In this document: positions 17,651 through 27,139 of the stretch, in pieces
Numbering within the stretch: position 1 is the first letter of the stretch
Layout of the letters: each line of letters begins with the position of its first letter
Assembly: GCF_047549485.1 (NCBI RefSeq)
Contig: NZ_CP180191.1
Span: 3,720,001 to 3,784,000, forward strand
Reading direction: 5' to 3'
DNA length: 64,000 nucleotides
Source: Piscinibacterium candidicorallinum
Lineage (GTDB): Bacteria; Pseudomonadota; Gammaproteobacteria; Burkholderiales; Burkholderiaceae_C
Position numbers and translations under genes: made by a program
Notes under the pieces: model-generated
What the model saw: the letters and a program-made list of their open reading frames with translations, nothing else
The model's database searches: none
What the model was told of the DNA's origin: nothing

Positions 17651-18487
17651 CTAGGCAAGAAGGCGCAAGCCGGCCAGCATGACGGTCAGGCCGGCAACTT
17701 CACTGAGTTGCTGGGTGGCCCCCAGCGTGTCCCCGGTGTAGCCGCCAAGCCGTTGCCGCAGCCAACGCCGCATCAGTCCGGCCACAAGCAGGCTGGTACC
17801 GAGCAGCACGCCCAGCATGGCGACACCGTTTGGAGCGAGGGGGCCGAGCCACGCCGCACCGGCAGCCACAGCAAGCAACACGATCACCAGTACGAGCGCG
17901 CCCCAGCCCAGCTGCGCGAGGGGCACCTGCGTGGCCAGCGGCTTGGCCTTGGCATGCTCGGCGTCGCCCGCATAGGGCAGGCTGACCATCACCACTAGCG
18001 ATGCCATGCGAGACACGGCGTGCGCCACGATCAGCGCCACGCAGCTCAGCAACAGACCATGCGCGAGCAGCGCCGCGAGCACAGCCACGCGCAGGGCCGT
18101 CACCGTGCCGAGCGCCAGCGCGCCGTAGGTGCCGATGCGCGAGTCCTTCATGATCTCCAGCGCGCGCGTCCGTGAAACACTGCCGCCCAGCGCATCAAAG
18201 GTGTCTGCCAGCCCGTCCTCGTGAAAGGCGCCGGTCAGCCAGATCATGGCCATGACGGCCACGAGCGCGGCTGCCGCCGGCGGCAGAAGGGCCTGCGCCC
18301 CGGCAAGCACGAGCGCCCCGCAAGTACCGACGAGGGCGCCGACGAGGGGGAAGTAGCGCACGCACGCGTTGAGCCAGGCGGCGTCCCAGGCGGGTTCGGA
18401 CGCCGTGCCGCCTAGCCAGTGCGCGGGCACGGGAATGCGTGTGAGGAACTGCAGCGCCACGGCGCAGAGCCTCAGTTCGTGGCGCAT
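17651..18487 (-). CDS. cobS: Adenosylcobinamide-GDP ribazoletransferase (cobalamin synthase)
   Basis: CobS is the membrane enzyme that joins adenosylcobinamide-GDP to alpha-ribazole (phosphate) in the last assembly step. The 278-residue protein is polytopic and contains LQFLTRIPVP near the N-terminus, then FHEDGLADTFDALGG and KDSRIGTYGALAL, all diagnostic. The start at 18487 (MRHELRLCAVALQF) lies 4 bp after the cobT stop. A longer frame would run back into cobT. Confidence 0.95.
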   Translation of the reverse strand: MRHELRLCAVALQFLTRIPVPAHWLGGTASEPAWDAAWLNACVRYFPLVGALVGTCGALVLAGAQALLPPAAAALVAVMAMIWLTGAFHEDGLADTFDALGGSVSRTRALEIMKDSRIGTYGALALGTVTALRVAVLAALLAHGLLLSCVALIVAHAVSRMASLVVMVSLPYAGDAEHAKAKPLATQVPLAQLGWGALVLVIVLLAVAAGAAWLGPLAPNGVAMLGVLLGTSLLVAGLMRRWLRQRLGGYTGDTLGATQQLSEVAGLTVMLAGLRLLA

Positions 18488-18491
18488 GGCA

Positions 18492-19574
18492 TCAGGTCCG
18501 TTCGCTGACGCCGGCCGATGCAAAGCTCGCCATGTCATTGAGCAGTGCACAGGCCGCCTTGAGCATGGGCCACACCAGCGCGGCGCCCGAGCCTTCGCCC
18601 AGGCGCAGGCCGAGATCCAGGACGGGCCGCACGCCCAGCTGCGCCAGCCAGCGTGCATGACCGCTTTCAGCGGAGCTGTGCGCAAAGATGCAGCGCGAGA
18701 GAACTGCGGGCGCCAGGGCGGCCGCCACCGCCACGGCGGCTGTAGTGATGAAGCCATCCACCACGATGATCCGGCGCTGGCGTGCCGCTCGCAGCACCGC
18801 ACCCGTCATGGTGGCGATCTCCAGACCGCCAAACGCCGCCAGCGTATCCAGCGGTTCAAGCGCCTGCGCGTGACGGGCGAGCACCCGCTCCAGTGTGGCG
18901 AGCTTGCGCGCCAGCCCGGCGTCATCAAGCCCCGTGCCGCGGCCGACGCACTGTGCAAGCGGCAGACCTGTGAGACGCTGCATCAACAGGCTGGCGGCCG
19001 AGGTGTTGCCGATGCCCATTTCGCCCAGCAGCAGCACATTGCCCGGCAGATGATCAACCAGCGCCGCGCCCTGGTGCATGGCCTGGGCGCATTGCTCCAC
19101 CTGCATGGCCGGGCCGAGGCTGCTGTCGGCCGTGCCATGCTCACAGCCCTTCACCTTGGCGTTGTGCAGACCGGGCTGGGCGACGAAGTCGCGCGCCACA
19201 CCGCAGTCCGCCACGGTCAGGGCAAGACCGTTCAGTCGCCCCAGCACCGACACGGCCGCTCCCCCGCGCAGCATGTTGTCGACCATCTGCGCGGTGACCT
19301 CGCTCGGATAGGCCGACACGCCCTGACGCGCCAGCCCGTGATCGGCGGCGAACACCACCAGCTGCGGCTCGATCAGCTGCGGCACATCGGTGTCAAGCAC
19401 GCAGGCCATCTGTACCGCGAGCGCCTCCAACTGGCCCAGCGCGCCGAGCGGCTTGGTCTTGGCGTCCAGCAGGGTCTGGACGTGACGTGCACGGGCGTGC
19501 ACGGACAAGGGGGCCACATCAAACAGGGTATCTGTGCTGACCGGGTGCGGGCCGGGCATGAGGGGGTGGTTCAT
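18492..19574 (-). CDS. cobT: Nicotinate-nucleotide--dimethylbenzimidazole phosphoribosyltransferase
   Basis: CobT makes alpha-ribazole phosphate from dimethylbenzimidazole and nicotinate mononucleotide, activating the lower ligand of B12. The 360-residue protein shows DAKTKPLGALGQLE, FAADHGLARQGVSAYP, LLLGEMGIGNTSAA and the C-terminal LGLRLGEGSGAAL, whose glutamate is the catalytic base. Its ATG overlaps the stop of btuD (ATGA), so it is translationally coupled. Confidence 0.96.
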   Translation of the reverse strand: MNHPLMPGPHPVSTDTLFDVAPLSVHARARHVQTLLDAKTKPLGALGQLEALAVQMACVLDTDVPQLIEPQLVVFAADHGLARQGVSAYPSEVTAQMVDNMLRGGAAVSVLGRLNGLALTVADCGVARDFVAQPGLHNAKVKGCEHGTADSSLGPAMQVEQCAQAMHQGAALVDHLPGNVLLLGEMGIGNTSAASLLMQRLTGLPLAQCVGRGTGLDDAGLARKLATLERVLARHAQALEPLDTLAAFGGLEIATMTGAVLRAARQRRIIVVDGFITTAAVAVAAALAPAVLSRCIFAHSSAESGHARWLAQLGVRPVLDLGLRLGEGSGAALVWPMLKAACALLNDMASFASAGVSERT

Positions 19575-20362
19575 GGGGAAGCGTCTTGGTGGGGGGCGTG
19601 CAGTGCATGCACGAGCTGAATGCGCGGCACGGCCTGGGTGTCATCGACTTGAATGCTGCCGCCGAATACGGCCGCCAAGGCATGGTGCAGCAATGGCGAC
19701 CGACTCGATCCGTGGGCCTGCACACGGCCCGCATCCATCAGCAGCAGCTGATCGGCATGCAGCGCGAGCGACAGGTCGTGCAGCACACTGACCACCACGC
19801 ACTGGCCGGCCAGTTCGCGCAGCAGGCGGATCAGGCTCACCTGGTGCGGCGGATCAAGGTGGGTAGTCGGCTCGTCCAGCAACAAGATCGGCGCCTGCGT
19901 GGCCAGGGCGCGCGCCAGCAGCACTCGCTGACGCTCTCCGCCCGACAGCTGGGGCAGGCGCCGGTCCTGCCAGTCGCGGCAGGCCATGCGGGTCAGGGCG
20001 TCATCCACTGCCGCATCGTCCTCCGGACGCATGGCGCCAAACAGGCCGACATGAGGCAGCCGGCCCAGCGCCACGGTTTCGCGCACGGTCAGATCGGCGT
20101 CTGCCGGGCTGAGCTGCGAGAGCCACGCAATCTTCCGGGCCCGCTGCTGCGCAGCAAGCGTAGCCAGCGGCATGCCGTCGATCGCGACTGAACCCGTCGT
20201 GCCCGGCAGCAGGCCGGCCAGTGCGCGCAGCAAGGTGGACTTGCCGGCGCCATTGGGACCGACCACGGCTGTCCAGCCGATGCTCAGCTCCGCGTCGATG
20301 GCGTGCAGCACGGTGCGCTCACCCAGCCGTACGCCGAGACCGGCAGCTCGGATCGAGCTCAT
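19571..20362 (-). CDS. btuD: Cobalamin ABC transporter ATP-binding protein
   Basis: This 263-residue ATPase has Walker A (GPNGAGKST), Q-loop, signature (LSGGERQRV), Walker B (ILLLDEP) and the switch histidine (SVLHDLSLA). It is of the FecE/BtuD type and sits between the permease and cobT, so it powers cobalamin import. The start at 20362 (MSSIRAAGLGV) overlaps the btuC stop by 4 bp (ATGA). The longer upstream frame overlaps btuC and is rejected. Confidence 0.93.
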   Translation of the reverse strand: MSSIRAAGLGVRLGERTVLHAIDAELSIGWTAVVGPNGAGKSTLLRALAGLLPGTTGSVAIDGMPLATLAAQQRARKIAWLSQLSPADADLTVRETVALGRLPHVGLFGAMRPEDDAAVDDALTRMACRDWQDRRLPQLSGGERQRVLLARALATQAPILLLDEPTTHLDPPHQVSLIRLLRELAGQCVVVSVLHDLSLALHADQLLLMDAGRVQAHGSSRSPLLHHALAAVFGGSIQVDDTQAVPRIQLVHALHAPHQDASP

Positions 20363-21405
20363 GCCGTTCGCCCTCGGTGCATCAGCACCAGCAGGTAGAT
20401 GCCGCCCAGCAAGGCCGTGACGACGCCGACCGGCAGCTCGCGCGGTGCAATCAGACCGCGCGCCAGCACATCGGCAGCCAGCAGCAGCACGCCACCGGTG
20501 AGCGCGCTGGCCAGCAGAAGGAAGCTGCTGGCCGAGGGTGCATAGCGCCGCACCAGGTGCGGTGCAACCAGGCCGACAAAGGCCACCAGCCCGGCTTGCG
20601 CCACGGCCACGCCGGTGCACAGGGCGAGCACGGCAACCAGCGCCATGCGCAAGCGCGTGATCGGCAGTCCGAGGCTGATTGCGGCGTCCTCGCCCAGACT
20701 CAGTGCGTCGAGCAAACGCGAAAGGCGCAGCGCGGGCGGCAGACACAGCAGCAACGCAATGCCCATCAAGCCCACGCTGGTCCAGCTGAGGTATGCCGTG
20801 GTACCCAGGAGAAACGCCTGCCGTCCGCGCAGCACCTCCGGCACCCACGCACCGAGCAGATCGCCGACGGCGCTAAGCACCATGCCCACAATCACACCAG
20901 CCAGCAACAAGCGCAGGCTGTGCTGTGCGCCGCGTGCCAGCACCAGCGCAAGCAGCACCCCGCCAAGCGCACCGATAAAGGCCGCACCCGACAACCCGAG
21001 ACCAAAGAGCCAGGGCGCGGACAACCAGCCCGCGCCTGCACCGGAGGCCAGTGCAAGCAGGGCCACGACTGCGAGCGAAGCGCCTGAGGCCGAGCCGAGC
21101 AGAAACGGGTCCGCCAGCGGGTTCCTGAACAGAGCCTGCGCCAGCGCGCCGGCCAGGCCGAGAAGCGCACCGACCGCCAGCGCCCCAAGCGTGCGCGGTG
21201 CACGAATCTCGCCCAGGATCAGGCTGGCCTGCGGGCCGACCAGATCGACGATCAGCCGCCCGATCGAGAAGCCCTCGCTGCCCACGGCCAGGCCGGCCGC
21301 GCAGAGCAGCATGGCCATCGCGAGCAGGATCAGCAGCAAGCGCCGCTGCTGCCGGCGCGCCGCACCATGCGGACTGAACAGGGTGTCGGGAGCCAGGCGC
21401 GTCAT
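20359..21405 (-). CDS. btuC: Cobalamin ABC transporter permease
   Basis: This is a FecCD/BtuC-type permease of 348 residues with about ten membrane helices. It has family motifs RAPRTLGALAVGALLGLAGA, RNPLADPFLLG and the C-terminal LVAPHLVRR, the loop that docks the ATPase. The ATG at 21405 lies 5 bp downstream of the btuF stop, and the 3' end overlaps btuD by ATGA. Iron-siderophore permeases share this fold; the cobalamin assignment rests on the operon. Confidence 0.92.
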   Translation of the reverse strand: MTRLAPDTLFSPHGAARRQQRRLLLILLAMAMLLCAAGLAVGSEGFSIGRLIVDLVGPQASLILGEIRAPRTLGALAVGALLGLAGALAQALFRNPLADPFLLGSASGASLAVVALLALASGAGAGWLSAPWLFGLGLSGAAFIGALGGVLLALVLARGAQHSLRLLLAGVIVGMVLSAVGDLLGAWVPEVLRGRQAFLLGTTAYLSWTSVGLMGIALLLCLPPALRLSRLLDALSLGEDAAISLGLPITRLRMALVAVLALCTGVAVAQAGLVAFVGLVAPHLVRRYAPSASSFLLLASALTGGVLLLAADVLARGLIAPRELPVGVVTALLGGIYLLVLMHRGRTA

Positions 21406-21410
21406 GGGGC

Positions 21411-22298
21411 TCACTGCACCGCCTTCAACTGCGCCAGGCAGGCTGCAATCTTGCTGGCTGCTTCGCCCATGCGCGGGCCGGGCCGCACGAGCACTTCGAA
21501 GTCTGCCGCCGCAAAGGCGCAGATCTGATGGCGCTGCAGTGCCGCCAGCCCGGACCACCCGGGGCGGCTGCGCATGTCGCGCAGCCGCGTCGCCGACAGC
21601 ATGATCAGGTCCGGCTGCGCGCGAATCACGAACTCCGGGTTGAGCTGCGGGAAAGCGCCCATTGCTGGCCCGGCGATGTTGTTCAGGCCCAGGCGCTTGA
21701 GCGTGGCGCCGATGAAGGAGGGCTCCCCCGCCGCCCACAGGCCTTCGTCCACCTCGAAGTACACCCGCTTGCCGACAAGGGCCGCCGGGACGCGGTCGCG
21801 AGCCCGGGCAAACTCTGTCTCGATGCCCACCCAGAGCGCATCGGCACGTGCCTGCGCATCGAGCACCTGTCCGAGCAGGCGCAGACTGGCTTGCACATCG
21901 GCGTGGGTGTCCGACTCCAGCGCGATCACCGGCACGCCGAGCGACTCGAGCCGCGCCGCGACCCGCGCCGTGCGCGACGCCAGCACCACATCCGGCCGCA
22001 GCGCGACGATGCGCTCGACCTGCGCGTCATCGATGCCGCCCAGCTTGGGCAGCGCCCTCACCTGGGACGGCCAGTTCGAGAATTGATCCGTCCCCACCAG
22101 GCGATCGCAGGCGCCCAGCGCACAGACCGACTCCGTGAGCGAGGGCAGCAGGCTCACGATGCGCTGCGGTGGCGCCGCCAGCCGGATGGTGCGTCCGCGA
22201 TCGTCCTTGACGACGATCTGCGCCTGCGCAGCGGCACTCAGCGCCAGGCAGGTCATGAGCGCCAGGAGCAGCTGCAGGGCGGATCGACGCACGGGCAT
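21411..22298 (-). CDS. btuF: Cobalamin-binding periplasmic protein
   Basis: The 295-residue protein has a signal peptide (about residues 1-27, ending AQAQ) and a helical-backbone periplasmic binding fold. It shows RIVSLLPSLTESVCALGACDRLVG, the BtuF-type start of the mature domain, and DQFSNWP. It would deliver cobalamin or cobinamide to BtuCD. The ATG at 22298 overlaps the cobU stop (ATGA). Confidence 0.92.
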   Translation of the reverse strand: MPVRRSALQLLLALMTCLALSAAAQAQIVVKDDRGRTIRLAAPPQRIVSLLPSLTESVCALGACDRLVGTDQFSNWPSQVRALPKLGGIDDAQVERIVALRPDVVLASRTARVAARLESLGVPVIALESDTHADVQASLRLLGQVLDAQARADALWVGIETEFARARDRVPAALVGKRVYFEVDEGLWAAGEPSFIGATLKRLGLNNIAGPAMGAFPQLNPEFVIRAQPDLIMLSATRLRDMRSRPGWSGLAALQRHQICAFAAADFEVLVRPGPRMGEAASKIAACLAQLKAVQ

Positions 22299-22894
22299 CA
22301 CGTCAGGACCTCCTCGGCCCGCGGCGGCAGGACCAGCACACGCCCGGCCACCACCAGTTCCACACGGGTCATTTGCCGGGCCAGCTGTTGATGCATGCGG
22401 CCCTGGGTGTCCATGAATTCGCGCGTGAGCTCGCCCAAGGGCGTGACGCCCATGCCGACTTCGTTGGAGACCAGCACCACCGGACCAGTCGCCGCTCGTA
22501 GTGCGGCACTCAGCCGGTCGATCTCGGCCGCGCACTGCGCCGGATCCAGTACGTCAAGCGCACCCGCGGTCTGGGGTGGGGCCATCAGCTGCGCCAGCCA
22601 CAGCGTGAGGCAGTCCACCACCACCAGCGCGTCGGGCTGGCTGTGTCGCACCAGTGCATCCGGCAGATCGCGGCCGACCTCAACGCAGGCCAGCTGCGGC
22701 AGGCGCTGCGCGCGGTCGGCCTGATGGCGCGCGATGCGTTGCGCCATCCCGGCATCGCCAGCCACCGCCGTCGCCAGCAGCACCGCGCGGCGCGGCGGCC
22801 GCGACAGCCACTCGGCCACCAGCTGCTCGGCGCGCCGCGACTTGCCGCTGCGTGCGCCGCCCAGCACCAGGATCCGGGGCGCTGCGGCAGCCAC
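22298..22894 (-). CDS. cobU: Adenosylcobinamide kinase / adenosylcobinamide-phosphate guanylyltransferase
   Basis: CobU phosphorylates adenosylcobinamide and then adds GMP, giving the CobS substrate. The 198-residue protein has the P-loop GGARSGKSRRAE at the N-terminus, a DCLTLWLAQL segment and VSNEVGMGVTP, all conserved in CobU. The start is a GTG at 22894 that shares one base with the btuB stop (TAGTG). No ATG start exists nearby and this length matches the family. A longer frame would run into btuB. Confidence 0.94.
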   Translation of the reverse strand: MAAAAPRILVLGGARSGKSRRAEQLVAEWLSRPPRRAVLLATAVAGDAGMAQRIARHQADRAQRLPQLACVEVGRDLPDALVRHSQPDALVVVDCLTLWLAQLMAPPQTAGALDVLDPAQCAAEIDRLSAALRAATGPVVLVSNEVGMGVTPLGELTREFMDTQGRMHQQLARQMTRVELVVAGRVLVLPPRAEEVLT

Positions 22895-24855
22895 TACAGC
22901 GTGCCCTCCAGCTTGATGCCCAGCCAGAACTGCCGGCCCAGGCCCTGGTAGTCGCGCGCCGGCTCGATCCGTTCGTCGGTGGCATTGAGCAGCCGGGCCT
23001 GCAGGCTCACGCCGCGAGACACGCGCCACTGCGCCTGCAGGTCGAGCGTGGTTTCGGCCGCAAGACGCTTACCGCCATCGGGCCGCGCACCCACTTGCAG
23101 CATGCTTGCGCCCCAGCGCCAGTCTCCGGTGCTGTAGAGCACGCTCGCACTGCCCTGATGGGCGGCGCGGCGCGCCAGACGCTCCTGGGTGCGCAGATCA
23201 CGTGCCTCGAGTGCGTCGAGGGTGCTGCGCAGCTCCCAGGGGCCGGCCACATGGGTGAGGCTGAACGTGGCGCCCTCCAATTGTGCGCGGTTGATGTTGC
23301 GTGCACAGCCGAAGTCGTAGGCCGGGTCGGTCGGGCAGCGCGTGCGGTCGGGCTCATAGCCGATGAGGTCACGCACCCGGTTGCGGTACACGGTGAGACC
23401 TGCTTCGGTGTTGCCGGCGCGCCAGGCCAGGCCCGCTTCGAGGCTGCGGCCGGTCTCGGCCTTCAGGCCGGCCACGCCATAGCCGGGGAAGTACAGATCA
23501 TTGAAGCTCGGCGCACGAAAGGTGCTGCCGCCGAGCAGCTTGAGACGCAGCGCCGGTGTCAGGGCCCAGGCGCCGCCCAGGCGCGCGGTCGTCGCATCGG
23601 CATAGTCGCTCGGGGCATCTCGGCGCAGATCGGCCTGCCAGGACAGCACGCCCGATGCACCGGTCAATTCAAGCGTTGCGGCCGTGTTGGTGCGGCTGAC
23701 GTTGCGCACAAAGCTGCTGCTTGCGGCCTGCTCGTCCGTGTAGTCAAGCGCGCCGACCAGTTGACCCGCTGCGCCAAGCTTCAGGGCGAGCTGGGCGCCC
23801 AGCTGATCTCGCGTGGTCTTGAAGCGGTCAATGACGGCTGCACCGGAGCGCACCTCATCCACACTGCGCGACACACGGGTCTGCGCCTTGAGCGCGCCCG
23901 GCAGATCGCCACGCCAGTCCAGCGCTGCGAGCTGCGTCTTGCCCTCGCTGCGGAAGTCCGGGGTGTTGTCCTGGTCGAAATTGGGCGGCAGGAACTGGCT
24001 GGCGTCGTAGTGGTTGGTCAGCCGGCTCTGCAGAAGCAACACGCCCAGACGCTGGACGCTGCTCGGGCTGAATCCACCCTGGACCTGCACACTGCTGCGC
24101 GAGAAGCCGTCGCGATCCGGGTTGTAGTTGCCAAAGCGGTCGTTGGGTCGCAGGGTAGATACGCCGTCGCTGCGCTCGTGCCCCAGCTGCACGGCATAGT
24201 CCAGTGCACCACGCGCGCCGGACAGGCCTGCAGACGACTGCACCGAAGCAAAGCGGCCCGCCGCCAGCGCGGCGGTCCAGCGCGGCGCGCCCGCACCGCG
24301 GCGCGTGAAGATCTGGATCACACCGCCCACGGCGTCTGCGCCATAGAGGCTGGAGCCGGGTCCGCGCAGCACTTCGATGCGCTCGATGCTGTTCAGATCC
24401 AGATGTTCGAAGGTGGGCTGCCCGAGCGTGGCCGAACCGACGCGCACGCCGTCGATCAGCACCACGGTCTGGCCGCTTGCCGCACCACGGATGAACAGGG
24501 CGGTGGGCTGGCCGGCATCGCCATTGCGCGACAGCTGCAGGCCCGCTTCGCGGCGCAGCAGGTCGGCCACGGAATCGGCCGTACTGGACTCAATGATCTC
24601 GCGGTCGATCACGACCACATCGGCCGCCAGGCGCTGCACGGCCGTGGGTTGCAGCGTGCCGGTGACGACCACGGGTGACTGGGTACTGACACTGGCAGTC
24701 GGCACTGTGGTCTGCGCCAGCGCAGCGGGGCCGACTGCCGCAAACAGCACGGCGCACAGGGAGGACAGAACAATGGGGTGTGACGAACTTGCCGGCGCGC
24801 GCAGAGGCGACGCCGGTGCGGCGGCTGAGTCCAGCCGGACAGCGGAGTGGGACAT
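22894..24855 (-). CDS. btuB: TonB-dependent vitamin B12 outer-membrane receptor
   Basis: The 653-residue protein has a signal region (ending PAALAQ, about residue 48) and a short TonB-box-like segment (SPVVVTGT). The plug domain follows (DVVVIDREIIESS, LRREAGLQLSRNG, DGVRVGS, RIEVLRGPGSSLYGADAVGG), then a 22-strand-type barrel. The riboswitch directly upstream identifies cobalamin as the cargo. The C-terminus ends LEGTL rather than the usual terminal Phe. The first 30 residues before the signal core are long; a start slightly downstream is possible. Confidence 0.94.
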   Translation of the reverse strand: MSHSAVRLDSAAAPASPLRAPASSSHPIVLSSLCAVLFAAVGPAALAQTTVPTASVSTQSPVVVTGTLQPTAVQRLAADVVVIDREIIESSTADSVADLLRREAGLQLSRNGDAGQPTALFIRGAASGQTVVLIDGVRVGSATLGQPTFEHLDLNSIERIEVLRGPGSSLYGADAVGGVIQIFTRRGAGAPRWTAALAAGRFASVQSSAGLSGARGALDYAVQLGHERSDGVSTLRPNDRFGNYNPDRDGFSRSSVQVQGGFSPSSVQRLGVLLLQSRLTNHYDASQFLPPNFDQDNTPDFRSEGKTQLAALDWRGDLPGALKAQTRVSRSVDEVRSGAAVIDRFKTTRDQLGAQLALKLGAAGQLVGALDYTDEQAASSSFVRNVSRTNTAATLELTGASGVLSWQADLRRDAPSDYADATTARLGGAWALTPALRLKLLGGSTFRAPSFNDLYFPGYGVAGLKAETGRSLEAGLAWRAGNTEAGLTVYRNRVRDLIGYEPDRTRCPTDPAYDFGCARNINRAQLEGATFSLTHVAGPWELRSTLDALEARDLRTQERLARRAAHQGSASVLYSTGDWRWGASMLQVGARPDGGKRLAAETTLDLQAQWRVSRGVSLQARLLNATDERIEPARDYQGLGRQFWLGIKLEGTL

Positions 24856-24931
24856 GAGGGCTTTCGTTGGTGTGTGCGTGCCGGCTTCCCCGCCAGCGTG
24901 CACCTTGTGGCGCGTGCATTGCGGCACACGC

Positions 24932-25141
24932 CCCCTGTTGGCCGGTATCCGGGCTGGCGGAGGCGACCCGTGTGTCCTTCCCAGACGCGAGCGTCCAGTG
25001 GATCTTCGACACGAGCGGAAGACCGAGGTCTTCGTCCGCTTACCGTTGCGGGGGCAGCTCAGGTTGGGCACAACGCGGTGTCGCGTCCTGCCTTCTGATT
25101 CCCGTTTAACTGCACCGCCCATGAAGAGCGGCACGAGCACC
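24932..25141 (-). ncRNA. Cobalamin riboswitch
   Basis: On the minus strand the conserved blocks of the AdoCbl riboswitch appear in order: GGTGC at the 5' end, GGGAA, then GCTGCCCCCGCAACGGTAA, a B12-box region (TCCACTG, then GGGAAGG), and the closing AGCCCGGATACCGGCC. It ends about 75 bp before the btuB ATG. By family precedent, AdoCbl binding would turn off btuB and the eight-gene operon. Confidence 0.93.
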
Positions 25142-25151
25142 AACGGGGCGC

Positions 25152-25180
25152 ATGATAGCCACGACCTGCCGCGCCGACCA
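25152..25180 (-). promoter_or_regulatory. Candidate promoter of the cobalamin operon
   Basis: A TATCAT -10 on the minus strand (25157-25152) would start transcription close to the first base of the riboswitch. The -35 hexamer (TGGTCG, 17 bp upstream) is weak. Confidence 0.35.
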
Positions 25181-25287
25181 CACGCCGGCACGCCAGGCTT
25201 GATCCACATCAGGGGCTGGCGCCAGCTGTGCCATTCGAGACAACCCTTGATGATTGCGACTGCCGTGCCTCGCTACCATCCGCGCCC

Positions 25288-26973
25288 ATGAGTGTCCAAG
25301 AACCGCCGTCGCATGCCTCGCCCGCGGAGCCCGAGCCCGGTCCGCCGCTGGCCGTGCTCGGCGACATTGAGGTCCGCCACCAGCAGCTGATCGAGGCCCT
25401 GGCCGAGGGTGTGGTCTTCCAGGACGCGCGCGATCGCGTGCTGGACTGCAATGACGCGGCCTGCCGCATTCTGGGTCTGAGCCGGGCGCAGCTGCTTGGC
25501 GTGGACTCGATGGACCCGCGCTGGAACGCGATTGCAGCGGATGGCCAGGCCTTCGACTTCTCCCAGCATCCCTCGGTGATCGCGCAGCGCACTGGGCAGC
25601 CGGTGCGCGAGGTGCTGATGGGCGTGAACCGCCCGGATGGCCGCCGGGTCTGGATCTCGATCAACTCGCAGCCGCTGATTGCGCCCGGCGCCCAGACACC
25701 GCACGCCACTGTGACCTCCTTTGTGGACGTGACCGCGCGCATCGAGGCCGAGCAGGCGCTGCAGCAGCTCAATCACGAGCTGGAAGCGCGCGTCGAGCAA
25801 CGCACCGCCGAGCTCGCACAGGCACTGGCGGCCGCCGAGCAGGCCAACCGCGCCAAGTCGGAGTTCCTCTCGCGCATGAGTCACGAGCTGCGTACGCCGC
25901 TCAATGCGATCCTGGGATTTGCACAGGTGCTGCGCCTGCGCCTGCAGCCGGCGCCGGCGGGTGTGGACCAGCAGCTCGCGCACATCGAGTCGGCCGGCTG
26001 GCACCTGCTCGAGCTGATCAATGATGTGCTTGATCTGTCCCGCATCGAGGCCGGTGCGATGGTCGTGTCGCGTGATGCCGTCCCCCTGGCGCCGCTGCTG
26101 GCCAGCTGCGTGCAGCTGGTCCACGGCGTGGCCCAGTCGGCCCGCGTAGAAGTGCAGCTCACGCCTGTGCCGCCGCAGGCCGCCGCACTCGCCGATGCCA
26201 CGCGTCTGCGCCAGGTGCTCGTGAACCTGCTGTCGAATGCCTGCAAGTACAACCGGCCGGGCGGCACGGTGCAGCTGTCGGTGCTGCATGTGGGAGCCGA
26301 CGTGCTGCTGCGTGTGACTGACACCGGCGCGGGCATGACAGCGGCCCAGATGGCGGCGCTGTTCCAGCCCTTCAATCGCCTGGGTGCCGAGCAGGGGCCG
26401 GTGGAAGGCACGGGCATCGGCCTGGTTATCGCGCGCCGCCTGGTGGAGCTGATGCAGGGCAGCCTGGCGGTGGAGTCAGTGCTGGGTACCGGCAGCACCT
26501 TCACGGTGCGCCTGCCGGCCGCCGAGCTCGCGGACCCGCGACCGCTGGAGACTGGCGAGTTGGTTCACCCGCAACCGCCCGGGCAAACCGGCCACTATCG
26601 GGTGCTGTACGTGGAGGACAACCCGGCCAACGTGCAGCTGCTCGCCGAGGTGATGCGCCTGCGGCCGGCCGTGCACCTCGAAAGTGTGGGCGATGCTGAA
26701 ACGGCGCTGCAGCGTCTGCAGGACCGCACGCCGGGCATGGTGATCGTCGACATCGCCCTGCCCGGCATGGACGGCTATGCCCTGTGCAGCCGCCTGCGGC
26801 AGATGCCCGTGCTGCAGAACGCGCCGATCGCGGGTCTGTCGGCCAACGCCATGGAGCGGGATCGCGATCTCGGCATGCAGGCCGGCTTTGATCGCTACTT
26901 CACCAAACCATTGGACGTGGCCGCCTTTCTGCGCTGGCTGGATGAGGTGATGGCCGCGGCGCCCTCCCGCTGA
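25288..26973 (+). CDS. Hybrid sensor histidine kinase (PAS-HisKA-HATPase-REC)
   Basis: The 561-residue protein has a PAS domain (about 30-150) and a coiled coil (about 150-190). HisKA follows with phospho-acceptor His199 (RMSHELRTPLNA), then a HATPase domain (about 300-412; N-box NLLSNACKYN, G-boxes DTGAGM and GTGIGL). A C-terminal receiver has phospho-acceptor Asp488 (VIVDIALPGMDG). No membrane helix is present, so it senses a cytosolic signal. No partner regulator is adjacent. The start may be 25288 (MSVQEPPS) or 60 bp upstream; neither has a strong ribosome site. Confidence 0.9.
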   Translation: MSVQEPPSHASPAEPEPGPPLAVLGDIEVRHQQLIEALAEGVVFQDARDRVLDCNDAACRILGLSRAQLLGVDSMDPRWNAIAADGQAFDFSQHPSVIAQRTGQPVREVLMGVNRPDGRRVWISINSQPLIAPGAQTPHATVTSFVDVTARIEAEQALQQLNHELEARVEQRTAELAQALAAAEQANRAKSEFLSRMSHELRTPLNAILGFAQVLRLRLQPAPAGVDQQLAHIESAGWHLLELINDVLDLSRIEAGAMVVSRDAVPLAPLLASCVQLVHGVAQSARVEVQLTPVPPQAAALADATRLRQVLVNLLSNACKYNRPGGTVQLSVLHVGADVLLRVTDTGAGMTAAQMAALFQPFNRLGAEQGPVEGTGIGLVIARRLVELMQGSLAVESVLGTGSTFTVRLPAAELADPRPLETGELVHPQPPGQTGHYRVLYVEDNPANVQLLAEVMRLRPAVHLESVGDAETALQRLQDRTPGMVIVDIALPGMDGYALCSRLRQMPVLQNAPIAGLSANAMERDRDLGMQAGFDRYFTKPLDVAAFLRWLDEVMAAAPSR

Positions 26974-27139
26974 GCCGGCGCCGGCCGCCCAGCCAGCGGC
27001 GACGCGCATCCTCTACTTCCGGTAAGGGCGTGCAACATCGTCGAGCTGTCGCTCAAGCTTCACGCAACTGAAAGACGCCCTGCCTACGGTGCGCATGCGG
27101 CCTGCCCCCTGCGGTCGCCATGACGAACCGGAGATTGCA

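Noticed and set aside
22654..24678. 674-codon plus-strand frame opposite btuB and cobU
   Set aside because: It covers two well-supported minus-strand genes and has shadow-like composition.
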